Assembly: GCF_018919265.1 (NCBI RefSeq)
Contig: NZ_JAHLQO010000003.1
Location: forward strand, 367,822 to 431,821
Direction of reading: 5' to 3'
Source of the DNA: Peptoniphilus ovalis
GTDB lineage: Bacteria > Bacillota > Clostridia > Tissierellales > Peptoniphilaceae
DNA length: 64,000 nucleotides
Positions within the stretch are counted from its first letter, which is position 1, and every line of letters begins with the position of its first letter. The notes beneath the pieces are model-generated. The model was not told the origin of the DNA, did not search any database, and saw only the letters and a list, made by a program, of their open reading frames with translations. The position numbers and the translations under genes were made by a program. Of the stretch, positions 24,955-32,452 are shown piece after piece.

Positions 24955-24989
24955 AAAAAAAGACGATATAGTTTTAATTTCTATCGTCT
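24955..24989 (-). terminator. Hairpin between the ClbS-like gene and the GntR operon
   Basis: GACGATAG/CTATCGTC-type stem followed by TTTTTTT on the minus strand. The bases after it (ATACTCAAAATT) also follow the hairpin at 26750-26784, so hairpin and flank look duplicated together with the ClbS-like gene. Confidence 0.7.
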
Positions 24990-25026
24990 AAATCAAATTA
25001 TTCTAATATACGTCAAAGTTATGTTA

Positions 25027-25545
25027 CTAAAGTACTAATTTCTTCCATTTTCTAACCTTAGTTCTAAATGTACCAAATGGTGCTACTGTATTTACATGAA
25101 TAAATTTATACACTTCCCAAGTTGCTGTTTTTGTTGCTTCATCTGCCCATTTTCTCATATGAGGTTTAAATAATTCTTCTTCTGTTAGCTCATCTATCAT
25201 AAGATAAATATCTTCAATATTTTTTGTTAATTGTTCTTTTAGTTCCTTTAAAGATTTATGAGCGTAAGCTTCTGTAAACCATTGATATAATTCGGCTAAT
25301 TGATTCCACTTGAATTTATCTGATGGTGTTTTTACTTCAAGTCCTTTTTTCTCATCTTCTTCCCATTTCAATACTAAAGCTGTCCAACCTACTTGATAGG
25401 CAAGATTTTCTGCTGGTGTCCTATCAGCTTCGTCTACTCTTTTATCTTTTAATTCTTCTGGGATATTATCAAACTCTGAAATATATTTTGCAAAAGTTTT
25501 TTTAATCTCATTTTTTAATTCTTCCTTACTTTCATAAGACCTCAT
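25027..25545 (-). CDS. ClbS/DfsB-like four-helix protein, copy in element 2
   Basis: A 172-residue protein of the ClbS/DfsB group (DinB-like four-helix bundles; ClbS itself protects against the genotoxin colibactin). Recognisable are TPAENLAYQVGW near residue 41, WNQLAELYQWF and the conserved WADEATKTATWEVYKFIHVN.VAPF end. The ATG at 25545 is preferred because it has GGAGG and gives the same length as the copy at 27550-28068, to which it is about 90 percent identical. It follows a virD4 3' remnant, just as the ICE copy follows the real virD4 end, so this pair was duplicated as a block. What it protects against is unknown. Confidence 0.75.
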   Translation of the reverse strand: MRSYESKEELKNEIKKTFAKYISEFDNIPEELKDKRVDEADRTPAENLAYQVGWTALVLKWEEDEKKGLEVKTPSDKFKWNQLAELYQWFTEAYAHKSLKELKEQLTKNIEDIYLMIDELTEEELFKPHMRKWADEATKTATWEVYKFIHVNTVAPFGTFRTKVRKWKKLVL

Positions 25546-25604
25546 ATGCCTACCTCCATGGTTTGTATATAGATATTTTACCAAAAATAATTATATCTTA
25601 ATAT

Positions 25605-25728
25605 TTAATCATAATCTTCCAGTAACTTGTAATTCTTATGTTTTGTGATATCAAATTTATCAGATAGTAAAAGTCTTACCACTCTTATCTGGTATATACA
25701 CGTGCCTCCATCCATTACTGTTATTTCA
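25605..25728 (-). pseudogene. virD4 3'-terminal fragment in element 2
   Basis: The minus strand encodes EITVMDGGTCIYQIRVVRLL then SDKFDITKHKNYKLLEDYD-stop, matching the VirD4 C-terminus at 28109 and following. Several substitutions and an early stop show decay. Together with the neighbouring ClbS-like gene it marks a segment taken from a relative of this ICE. Confidence 0.8.
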
Positions 25729-25800
25729 ATAAAATTTTAGATAACTTTATTAAGATTTTCTTTGATTCCTTATAAATCAAGTTTAAAGAACTATAAGAAT

Positions 25801-26019
25801 TTAAATCTCTTGTTCAAATTCATCTTCAAAACTAATAATATCATTAGGAGTGCAAGATAGAGCCTTACATATTCTTTCTAAATTCTTAAATGTAATTGGT
25901 TTATCCTTGCCCATTTGTGCCATAACATTTGTTGTAAGCCCTGCCATAGCTATTACATCAGTTTTCTTTAAACCTTTTTTTGCTAACTGTATCCATAATG
26001 GTTTATAGTTAAGTGCCAT
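25801..26019 (-). CDS. Cro/C1-type helix-turn-helix regulator
   Basis: A 72-residue small regulator: MALNYKPLWIQLAKKGLKKT, the helix-turn-helix KTDVIAMAGLTTNVMAQMGK, then ITFKNLERICKALSCTPNDI, typical of short Xre/YozG-like proteins. It lies near the right end of element 2, about 120 bases inside the att site, and is a candidate controller of excision or of the nearby cargo. Ribosome site is GAGGG before the ATG. Confidence 0.8.
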   Translation of the reverse strand: MALNYKPLWIQLAKKGLKKTDVIAMAGLTTNVMAQMGKDKPITFKNLERICKALSCTPNDIISFEDEFEQEI

Positions 26020-26136
26020 AATATCCCTCTTTTTCTTTTCATTAGATTTATTTAATTATAGCATAAATATTGATTTCATTCAATCTTACATTGATTTAGT
26101 GATTTGTTTTAGAGAATTTGTTGTGTTATTCCGTCC

Positions 26137-26295
26137 TTATTTTGCCATAAATTGCTTAATACCTTGAGATTTAGCACCAGGGTTGTCATTACCATAACCT
26201 TCCATTAGGTTTATAACTCCCCATGCTCCAAGTCCTGCACCAATTGCAGTTACAAGTGTCTTTAAAACTCCAACTCCAGCTGTAAAAAATTCCAT
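26137..26295 (-). pseudogene. 5' part of maff2, truncated by element 2
   Basis: Fifty-two codons: MEFFTAGVGVLKTLVTAIGA then GAWGVINLMEGYGNDNPGAK and SQGIKQFMAK-stop. This is the N-terminal two-thirds of a Maff2 family membrane protein. The last two residues and the stop come from element 2. It starts right at the end of ssb. It retains the first membrane helix only; the remaining part is at 11720-11803. Confidence 0.85.
26144..26163. other. Right attachment-site repeat of element 2
   Basis: Minus-strand GGTATTAAGCAATTTATGGC, the partner of the repeat at 11781-11803. The bases toward 26137 belong to element 2 and those beyond 26163 to the ICE maff2 gene. Confidence 0.7.
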
Positions 26296-26296
26296 A

Positions 26297-26611
26297 TTAT
26301 TCCTCCTCGTTTTCTTTCTCTTTATTTTCTATTTTGTTTAGTGATTTAACTATAAAATTCTTGTAGACCTTATCTCCTTTTTTGTTTTCTTTGAAATATC
26401 CAAATACGTGGATAAAATCTCCTTTTTGAAATTCTTTTACAATTTCTACCTTTTCTCCATATACTGAGCAATTTGTGTATTCTTTGCCCTTTCCATATTT
26501 TTTTACAAGAGCAAAATTTGCTACTTGAATATTTTCCCCATCTTTTTCAAATTCAGAAAATTCAGCTTCCTTAACTAAATTTGCATTAATATTTATCATT
26601 TCTCTATCCAT
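26297..26611 (-). CDS. ssb: Single-stranded DNA-binding protein
   Basis: A 104-residue OB-fold protein of the SSB type, as often carried by Tn1549-like elements between virD4 and maff2. It would coat transferred single-stranded DNA in the recipient or during element replication. Visible core: NINANLVKEAEFSEF, then VANFALVKKYGKG, YTNCSVYGEKVEIV, and GDFIHVFGYF. It is short and ends in an acidic tail (KENEEE), as SSBs do. It is preceded by a leader hairpin and by a small leader peptide frame, and maff2 starts two bases after its stop. Confidence 0.82.
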   Translation of the reverse strand: MDREMININANLVKEAEFSEFEKDGENIQVANFALVKKYGKGKEYTNCSVYGEKVEIVKEFQKGDFIHVFGYFKENKKGDKVYKNFIVKSLNKIENKEKENEEE

Positions 26612-26642
26612 TAATTTCTTCTCCTTAATCTATAAATTTCAA

Positions 26643-26784
26643 TTAAAAAAGCGACTGAACTTATATTTCAATCGCTAAATGTTATCTATTTTAAATTATT
26701 TTAGTAGGACTTCTTATCCTTACCATCTTGACCTCCTAATTTTGAGTATAAAAAAGACGATAGAGTTTTTAATTTCTATCGTCT
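26643..26784 (-). promoter_or_regulatory. Two hairpins with an 11-residue leader peptide before ssb
   Basis: On the minus strand: hairpin 26750-26784 (GACGATAGA/TCTATCGTC, T-run), then AGGAGG and a tiny frame at 26691-26726 reading MVRIRSPTKII-stop, then a second hairpin 26643-26677 (GCGA.TGAA/TTCAGTCGC, TTTTTT), then the ssb ribosome site. Strong translation signals on a tiny peptide between two terminator-like stems look like a translation-coupled attenuator. Confidence 0.6.
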
Positions 26785-26822
26785 AAATATTTTTTCAGTT
26801 TAGTATAAATGCAAATATTAAA

Positions 26823-27536
26823 TTATAATAGGTATCTACCAAGCTCAAAAATCAATCCTGAATAAAAGAATATTTCATCTTTATTATATTCTATTGTAAT
26901 AATCTCCCCATTATTATCTATATAATTTTTACCATTAAAATGAATTTTTTGATATATATTGCTAAAATCTCTGATTTCAGTTATTGTTGTAATTCCTTGT
27001 TTTTTGATTTTCGCGGCAAATTGTGAGTGATTTCCACCTCTACATATAATAATATTCATTGGCTTGATATAATAATTTTGAATGTTACCATTTGAGTTCT
27101 TCCAATCAAATATAGTATTTTCGTCAATAAAAAATAATATGTTATTAATTACTCTATCCTTATTCCATGGATCAATTAGAATAGGAATGTCATTTATATC
27201 TATATCCTTTTTGTTTTCTACAACATTAATTATCGGATTCAGGCACATTTTATTACTTAGAATTCCATATATTTGTTCTATTTGGCAATTCTTTAAACTT
27301 TTGTTATTACCTTCAATAGTTTGAATTAGTTCATAATAATTCAAATATTCCACTATGATAGTTATTAAATTCTTAGCAAGAACAGCTTTTTGAGAACCAC
27401 TTTTGCTATTTATTATATTTATATATTGTGTAAATATCTCTTCTTTAGATATTTCTTCAGTACGATTATTATGAATTAGTTTTTTATTTAATATTTTCTT
27501 TAAACATTTCACAATTAACTTTATTTCTCCATTCAT
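26823..27536 (-). CDS. Hypothetical protein, DUF6710-like
   Basis: A 237-residue soluble protein with low similarity to the DUF6710 group, judged from PWNKDRVINNILFF followed by MNIIICRGGNHSQFAAKIKK. The N-terminal 90 residues are helical and the C-terminus (KDEIFFYSGLIFELGRYLL) is hydrophobic. Base composition is even more AT-rich than its neighbours and the gene is not part of the usual ICE order, so it looks like cargo inserted between the ClbS-like gene and ssb. Function unknown; DUF6710 genes often lie in mobile or defence regions. Confidence 0.5.
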   Translation of the reverse strand: MNGEIKLIVKCLKKILNKKLIHNNRTEEISKEEIFTQYINIINSKSGSQKAVLAKNLITIIVEYLNYYELIQTIEGNNKSLKNCQIEQIYGILSNKMCLNPIINVVENKKDIDINDIPILIDPWNKDRVINNILFFIDENTIFDWKNSNGNIQNYYIKPMNIIICRGGNHSQFAAKIKKQGITTITEIRDFSNIYQKIHFNGKNYIDNNGEIITIEYNKDEIFFYSGLIFELGRYLL

Positions 27537-27549
27537 TGATTTTTATATC

Positions 27550-28068
27550 TTATAGAACTATTTTTTTCCATTTTCTAATTTTAGTTCTAAATGTTCCAAA
27601 AGGGGCTACTGTATTTACATGAATAAATTTATAAACTTCCCAAGTTGCAGTTTTTGTTGCTTCGTCTGCCCATTTTCTCATGTGTGGTTTAAATAGTTCT
27701 TCTTCGGAAAGCTTATCTATCATTAAATAAATATCTTCTACATTTCTTGTTAGTATTTCTTTTAATTCTTTTAAAGATTTATGAGCATAGGTGTCTGTAA
27801 ACCATTGATATAATTCTCCGAGCTGATTCCATTTGAATTTATCTGATGGCGTTTTAACTTTAAGTCCATTCTTCTCATCTTCTTCCCATTTTAATACTAA
27901 AGTCGTCCAGCCTACTTGATAGGCAAGATTTTCTGCTGGTGTCCTATCAACTTCTTCTAGTCTTTTATCTTTTAGTTCTTCTGGTATATTGTCAAACTCT
28001 GAAATATATTTTTCAAAAGTCTTCTTAATTTCATTTTTCAACTCTTCTTTGTTTTCATACGACCTCAT
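27550..28068 (-). CDS. ClbS/DfsB-like four-helix protein, ICE copy
   Basis: A 172-residue ClbS/DfsB family protein with the same landmarks as the copy at 25027: TPAENLAYQVGW, WNQLGELYQWF and a C-terminal WADEATKTATWEVYKFIHVN. ClbS-type proteins are monomeric hydrolases or protective bundles; the substrate here is unknown. It starts 40 bases after the virD4 stop with a GGAGA site, so it is translated with the transfer genes or from a promoter within them. Being carried twice in one locus suggests selection for its activity or simple block duplication. Confidence 0.75.
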   Translation of the reverse strand: MRSYENKEELKNEIKKTFEKYISEFDNIPEELKDKRLEEVDRTPAENLAYQVGWTTLVLKWEEDEKNGLKVKTPSDKFKWNQLGELYQWFTDTYAHKSLKELKEILTRNVEDIYLMIDKLSEEELFKPHMRKWADEATKTATWEVYKFIHVNTVAPFGTFRTKIRKWKKIVL

Positions 28069-28108
28069 AAATATCTCCTTTATATAATTATACTACATTT
28101 CAATTTGC

Positions 28109-28920
28109 TTAGATACTAATTTCTAATTTTGTAATAATACTGTTTCTTTTTATTTTTATCTTATCCCTATTTTTCAAATACTCTTCCACATCAAACAAAT
28201 TCTTCTTATCATAGTCTTCCAATAACTTATAATTCTTATGCTTTGTAATATCAAACTTATCAGATAAGAAAGGTCTTACTCCTCTTAGCTGATAAATACA
28301 CTTACCGCCATCCATTACAGTTATTTCATCTTGGCTCATAAGTTCCTTACCAGTCTTTTGATAATTTAGTCCAAAGCTCTTTTGATTTGATCTTGTTTCT
28401 GATGTGTTATATAGGTCTATGGTTTCTTTTCCTAAGGTTTCTGATAACTCTTTTACTGTTGTTTTTTCTTTTCCTCCTAGAAAGAGTGTAGAGTCGCAGT
28501 TACCAACTATTGTATCTGCATGGTCTTTATAGATTGCTTTTAATTGAGATTGTGCTTGCAATATTATGCTTGCTGATATTTCTCTTGAACGAATTGTCGC
28601 TATTAGTTTCTCAAATTTAGGAATTAAGCCAATATTTGCAAACTCATCAAGCAAACACCTAACATGAATTGGAAGTCTTCCACCATACACATCATCTGCC
28701 TTATCACATAGTAGATTAAATAGTTGAGAATACATTATTGAAACTACAAAGTTAAAGGTATCATCTGTATCTGATATTATTACGAACAAGGCAGTTTTTC
28801 TATCTCCAATTTTATCTAGTTCTAATTCATCTTCGCTCATTAATTCTCTAAGTTCTCTTATATCAAAAGGTGCAAGTCTTGCTCCACATGATATTAAAAT
28901 TGACTTAGCAGTTTTTCCTG
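28109..28920 (-). pseudogene. virD4: virD4 (coupling protein) 3' part, separated by element 1
   Basis: The frame is open from the junction at about 28918 and reads TGKTAKSILISCGARLAPFD, then IRELMSEDELELDKIGDRKT, with the Walker B-like CLLDEFANIG, the motif LQAQSQLKAIY and GNCDSTLFLGG. These are the C-terminal half of VirD4/TcpA-like coupling proteins (TraG/TraD family), which feed the relaxase-DNA complex to the channel. The N-terminal half is at 41519-42515. A shorter product could start at the internal ATG at 28840, but without Walker A it could not work. Confidence 0.88.
28916..28920. other. Left attachment core of element 1
   Basis: CAGGA on the minus strand, joined on the ICE side to AAAACTGCTAAG of virD4 and on the element side to TTGACAAGTTGTTA. 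The same CAGGA is at 41517-41521. Rejoining the halves at this core restores the VirD4 frame as KLAAGKTAKSIL. Confidence 0.82.
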
Positions 28921-28941
28921 TAACAACTTGTCAAGGACTTT

Positions 28942-29127
28942 CTAATCATTTTTATCGACTTTTTGATGTTTTTCTCTCTCCATTTCTCTAAGCATTATGC
29001 GTTTTAATTTGTCTTGCATTGTTTCCGTTGCATTTTCATTAAAGTGAACAACAACCTCATAGGTTGCTTTACCAATTTTCTTTATAGTTTTTGTTCCTGT
29101 ATTCTGTTCATTTTTATTTTCGTGCAT
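28942..29127 (-). CDS. TnpW-like transposon-encoded protein
   Basis: A 61-residue protein resembling the TnpW family of Tn4451-like elements: IKKIGKATYEVVVHFNENAT, then ETMQDKLKRIMLREMEREK. The role of TnpW is not established. It has a strong GAGGAGG site, a leader hairpin upstream, and ends 22 bases from the att core, so it is the last gene of element 1. Confidence 0.75.
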   Translation of the reverse strand: MHENKNEQNTGTKTIKKIGKATYEVVVHFNENATETMQDKLKRIMLREMEREKHQKVDKND

Positions 29128-29152
29128 ATATTTTTCCTCCTCTTTGTTGCAA

Positions 29153-29192
29153 TAAAAAATGCGATTAGATTTTTAATTTTCTAATCGCCTTT
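29153..29192 (-). terminator. Leader hairpin before tnpW
   Basis: GCGATTAGA/TCTAATCGC stem then ATTTTTTATTGC on the minus strand; nearly the same as the hairpin at 13702-13742. Confidence 0.72.
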
Positions 29193-29284
29193 TAAGTGTC
29201 ATATTTACATTTTTTTATCTTTGGCATACTTTTATACCTTTTTAGACTTAAAGTCTTTAATAATGGCTTTCCACCTCTTTTTAT

Positions 29285-29986
29285 CTATAAAGATTCTCCT
29301 ACATCATAGTTCATTTTTTTATTTAAACCTTTCTGTCTTAGTTTTTCTTTGTCTTCTTCATACCATTTTAAGATTGTTGCATAGTGGTTTTGGTAGGTCT
29401 TACCACTGCTTTCCATGTATCTTGATAGTTTATTTATCATTATTTCTGTGTGTGAGTTTAATTTTTCTTTAAGATTTTTATATTCTTCTTTGCTTAACCT
29501 TACATTTTTGAATTCTCCATAAAAGATGGGGGTGGACTGTTCTTCTCTCCCCTTATCTATACTAACCTTATCTAATCTACCCTTACCTATACTGGGTTGA
29601 CCACTTGACAACCTTTGGTTAACCAGATGACAACCAACTTTTTCTTCTGAAATATATGCTCCATTGTCCGTTTGATAAAGCTGTTGTTTCTGTTCGATAT
29701 ACATTGTTGGCTTATATCTGTCTTTTCTAATAAAGTTATTTATCTTCCAATGAGTAATGACGATAATTCCCTGATCAAAGACTATCACAAAGCCTTTGGC
29801 AATAAGTATTTTTAGGTCATCTTCATTTGCTCCTATGATTTTGATGATTTTGTTAGGGTTATTTACAAACCCGTCATCATCTGCTCGCATTGATAGATGA
29901 AAATACAGGCATTGACTACTTAGTGGCATATCCAAAAATAAGTCGCTATCCACTATCTTTAGTGAAAACATTCTTTTATCTGCCAT
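29285..29986 (-). CDS. Replisome-organizer-like replication protein, element 1 copy
   Basis: A 233-residue protein almost identical to the element 2 copy at 13835-14536, with differences such as NPNKI for NPKKI, a ...REEQSTP linker, and QKGLNKK near the end. The N-terminus has the DnaD-like/replisome-organizer features (SDLFLDMPLSSQCLYFHLSM, RADDDGFVNNP). The C-terminal 80 residues match the end of the ICE initiator. It probably loads the ICE or host helicase at the element's iteron-like repeats. The ribosome site is GGGAGGAG. That both elements keep it intact speaks for a real function, perhaps replication after excision or transfer. Confidence 0.8.
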   Translation of the reverse strand: MADKRMFSLKIVDSDLFLDMPLSSQCLYFHLSMRADDDGFVNNPNKIIKIIGANEDDLKILIAKGFVIVFDQGIIVITHWKINNFIRKDRYKPTMYIEQKQQLYQTDNGAYISEEKVGCHLVNQRLSSGQPSIGKGRLDKVSIDKGREEQSTPIFYGEFKNVRLSKEEYKNLKEKLNSHTEIMINKLSRYMESSGKTYQNHYATILKWYEEDKEKLRQKGLNKKMNYDVGESL

Positions 29987-30008
29987 GCTCTCCTCCCTTT
30001 CTTCAAAT

Positions 30009-30045
30009 AAAAAAGACGATAGTTTTTACTTCTACCGCCTTGTGT
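30009..30045 (-). terminator. Leader hairpin before the replication protein (element 1)
   Basis: GGCGGTAG/CTATCGTC stem and TTTTTT on the minus strand, about 12 bases before the ribosome site. It is a slightly mutated copy of the hairpin at 14560-14592; the pairing is kept by G-T pairs. Confidence 0.65.
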
Positions 30046-30072
30046 ATTGCTATGATTTAACATAATCATATA

Positions 30073-31077
30073 TTAAATTTTTAAGTCTTTATTATTTAAA
30101 ATCTTACTAAACATACCATGGTACATATCTTTAGAAGATTCTTCTATCTTGGTAATGGTTGATACCTTATTCCCTGCATCCTTTGATGATGCTCCGCAAA
30201 GATAAAAGGCTTCATTTCCCGTTCCATAGTCTATGGCAATATATCTATCATGGTATTTTTTACCCGCTATCTTCAGTTTCAGGTCTATATTAGGATAGTC
30301 TTTTCTAAAATCATCTAAGATATTTTTTGTAAGCATATCCTTGTTTTTAACATTATCACTAAAGACTATGATTTGAGTCTTATCTCTTGCAGCTCTTAAA
30401 AGTTCTAATGTTTTAAGCCCTATATAGTTATCTATAACATAAATACTTTTCTTTGCTGATTTATATATTTTTGTATAGGCAAGATCAGCTTCTATCTTAT
30501 CTCCATTCATCAAGAGGAAATGTTTATATGTTTCCGGGTCTATAAAATTGTCCATTACCTTTTTCAAATCTTCTTTTGTAGCCATTTGAGATTTTATTCC
30601 TGCAATATCTTTTGTGTTTTGGTTGGTTTGAATTGCTATTTGAACTAATTCCTTTGAGCTGATAAAATCTTGATTTTCAATGATGAAGTCTTTCATCTGC
30701 TTAAACATTCGTATTAAAGCCTTGCTCTGTTTAACAGCAAGTTCTCCCCTTAATACAGTCATAAGCATATATATTCCCTGTTCTGTAAAGGCATATGGAT
30801 TATACTTTATATTGCTTCCTCTACCTGTTCCTCTCTTCAAGGTCACATTTTGTGATCTTGAAAGTTCATATACTTCTTCATCAGTTAATTGGAACATAAA
30901 ATCATCATCAAATTTTTCACTATTTCTTTTTACCTGTTGATTAAAAGCTCTTGTTTCATACCCATATATTTCAGCAAGCTCAAAATCAAGCATAACCTTT
31001 TGATTTCGTATATAGTAAATCTTACTTTTAATTGTAGTTTCATCTATAACTACAATTTCCTTATTTTGCTCTGCCAC
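30073..31077 (-). CDS. ORF6N-domain protein with PLD-like C-terminus, element 1 copy
   Basis: A 334-residue protein whose first 45 residues and C-terminal 215 are nearly identical to the element 2 copy. The middle of the ORF6N domain is different (ETRAFNQQVKRNSEKFDDDF ... SRSQNVTLKRGTGRGSNIKY in place of LISKKSTSSWGGRRKL), and the linker is shorter. The C-terminus holds the PLD-like HDRYIAIDYG and the FYLCGASSKDAGNK motifs. I chose GTG 31077 as the start, with AGGAGG at a good distance. The swap in the presumed DNA-contact part suggests a change of target specificity. Confidence 0.75.
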   Translation of the reverse strand: MAEQNKEIVVIDETTIKSKIYYIRNQKVMLDFELAEIYGYETRAFNQQVKRNSEKFDDDFMFQLTDEEVYELSRSQNVTLKRGTGRGSNIKYNPYAFTEQGIYMLMTVLRGELAVKQSKALIRMFKQMKDFIIENQDFISSKELVQIAIQTNQNTKDIAGIKSQMATKEDLKKVMDNFIDPETYKHFLLMNGDKIEADLAYTKIYKSAKKSIYVIDNYIGLKTLELLRAARDKTQIIVFSDNVKNKDMLTKNILDDFRKDYPNIDLKLKIAGKKYHDRYIAIDYGTGNEAFYLCGASSKDAGNKVSTITKIEESSKDMYHGMFSKILNNKDLKI

Positions 31078-31293
31078 AAAACTCACCTCCTATATATTTT
31101 TGGAGCTACAACTTGTAGCCATTTTCTCTTTATTTCATTTAGCTTATAGCTCTTAAGCCAATTATCCATCATATTTTCAAATTCTAATTTCTATAATTAT
31201 ACCAAAAATATTAAATCTTTTCTATCTCTCCCTCTCTCTCTTTATCTATCTCTATATCTTTCTCTATATCTTATCGGACATGGGTTGGACTCA

Positions 31294-31371
31294 TTAAGGA
31301 CAATGTCCTCTGTTTATTTTGTATGTATCTTCTTTTAACTTTATCCAATAATATCTTTTGTTTGTTGCCAT
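31294..31371 (-). pseudogene. Truncated replisome-organizer start (25 codons), element 1
   Basis: MATNKRYYWIKLKED followed by TYKINRGHCP-stop, with a GGAG site. It shares its start with the frame at 15784-15897 and then diverges by an insertion. Either a decayed initiator N-terminus or a leader peptide next to the iterons. A polypyrimidine tract (plus strand, about 31215-31270) lies downstream. Confidence 0.5.
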
Positions 31372-31388
31372 ATCTGCTCCTTCCCAGA

Positions 31389-31457
31389 TTTTCGATAATC
31401 GAAATTCTTGATTTCCGATTTTCGGAATTCTGGACTTCTGCTTTTCGGAAGTCTTGT
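31389..31457. repeat. Three 23-bp iteron-like repeats, element 1 (candidate origin)
   Basis: Units at 31389-31411, 31412-31434 and 31435-31457, identical to those in element 2 and similar to the four copies in the ICE repA gene. They lie 40 bases after the PcfB gene end and directly upstream of the truncated replisome-organizer frame. Confidence 0.7.
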
Positions 31458-31496
31458 TATTATGGTTATTTAAGGGTGTAACTTTTCGTTACTCCC

Positions 31497-32024
31497 TTAG
31501 ATTTCTCTGGTCATATCTTTTTTGCTTGGTTTTACTTTTTCTTTTACTTTTCTTTTGACTTTTTCTTTTGTCCTATCCTTGTTCTTGGATAGGTCTTTAT
31601 ATTTCTTTATTTGTTTTAGGATACTTTCTTTTTCTTTTTTATTTTCTTTGGCTATAACTTGTTTAAAGGCATATTCCATTACTTTTATGTCTTTGGATTG
31701 GAAGAATATTTCATAGTTTTTGCTTTCTTTGTTTTTCATTACTGAGAAACTTACTCCAAGTTTGTTTAGTTCTTTTTTTAAGTCTTTGAGGTCGCCTTGA
31801 TCTATGCTTATATTTTCTAGTTGTCCTTTCTTGTAGAGGTCTTTTATTTTCATTTCATCGCCCATAAGACTTTTTAGGTTTCCATTTGCTTTTTCTAAAG
31901 TTTCATTCATCTTTTTTCTTATTTCTTTTTCTAAGTTGATTGATTCTTTTGCTGCCTTTATTGTGTAGCTTATTATGGTTTTTATTGCATTTCCTGCTTC
32001 TTTGCTTATTTCTTCGTTTATCAT
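31497..32024 (-). CDS. PcfB family (DUF3801) protein, element 1 copy
   Basis: A 175-residue DUF3801/PcfB-type protein with the LGVSFSVMKN and YEIFFQSKDIKVMEYAFKQV core and a Lys-rich tail. It is about 93 percent identical to the element 2 copy and shares the core with the ICE protein at 43236. In enterococcal pCF10 PcfB binds the coupling protein PcfC and relaxase. Three versions therefore coexist in this locus. A ribosome site GGAG and a leader hairpin precede it. Confidence 0.8.
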   Translation of the reverse strand: MINEEISKEAGNAIKTIISYTIKAAKESINLEKEIRKKMNETLEKANGNLKSLMGDEMKIKDLYKKGQLENISIDQGDLKDLKKELNKLGVSFSVMKNKESKNYEIFFQSKDIKVMEYAFKQVIAKENKKEKESILKQIKKYKDLSKNKDRTKEKVKRKVKEKVKPSKKDMTREI

Positions 32025-32047
32025 AATTTGCTCCTTTCTTCCTTAAA

Positions 32048-32095
32048 TGAAAAAAAGGGAAGTATAGGCTTTAATTTTTCTATACTTCCCTTTGG
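32048..32095 (-). terminator. Leader hairpin before PcfB (element 1)
   Basis: AAGGGAAGTATAG/CTATACTTCCCTT stem and TTTTTT on the minus strand, conserved with 16576-16619. Confidence 0.75.
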
Positions 32096-32205
32096 ATCTT
32101 TTTATTTGGTTGTTGGTGGTGGAATGCTTTATTTTGATATTTTTATAGCTTTCTTTGGTATTTGTACCTTTTGTTGTTTTTCTGCTCTTATTTGCTTTTC
32201 CACCT

Positions 32206-32379
32206 TTAGTAGTTTATGTGTGTTCTTTTATCTGATAGATAGTTTTTCATGTTGGAATATATAATCTGTATTTCTTCATTGTTCATTGATTTTATTTCTT
32301 CTGTGCTTTTATATGTTTTATATGTTCCATCTTGATCTGCTTTTATGAGTTCATCTATTAGTTCTTGCCTTTTATTCAT
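32206..32379 (-). CDS. 57-residue small protein of the mobilization module, element 1 copy
   Basis: Same length and near-identical sequence to the gene at 18530-18703, beginning MNKRQELIDELIKADQDGTY, with AGGAGG six bases before the ATG. It follows the relaxase gene by about 70 bases. No family recognised. Between the two copies only a few residues differ (for example ADEDG/ADQDG and KALNNEE/KSMNNEE), so it is kept by selection. Confidence 0.7.
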   Translation of the reverse strand: MNKRQELIDELIKADQDGTYKTYKSTEEIKSMNNEEIQIIYSNMKNYLSDKRTHINY

Positions 32380-32452
32380 CTCTATTACCTCCTAGATCTG
32401 CCTTTAGTTGTTTGGTCATATTATAGCTTGGATAAGATATTTTTACCAGCTC

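Larger units (their letters stand above)
11790..26155 (-). mobile_element. Element 2: mobilizable serine-recombinase element inserted in maff2
   Basis: About 14.4 kb between the two halves of maff2. It holds a large serine recombinase at one end, a MobQ relaxase with an oriT-like site, PcfB/DUF3801, replication-type genes and iteron-like repeats. Cargo is an EndoU-like toxin and its probable immunity gene, a GntR/ABC exporter, a ClbS-like gene and a Cro/C1-type regulator. There are no type IV secretion genes, so it would be mobilized by a helper. An IS110-family element has inserted between its oriT and relaxase. The overall plan resembles Tn4451-type mobilizable elements and closely matches element 1. 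Confidence 0.82.

Noticed and set aside
24779..24991. Frame MKKIFIGGIIKITSTHKYTS (24847-24927, minus) as a leader peptide of the GntR operon
   Set aside because: Its TTG start coincides with the -35 box of the better-supported promoter, so most transcripts would begin inside it.
32028..32264. Plus-strand hydrophobic frame opposite the PcfB leader
   Set aside because: It is antisense to the conserved leader hairpin and small gene; no ribosome site.
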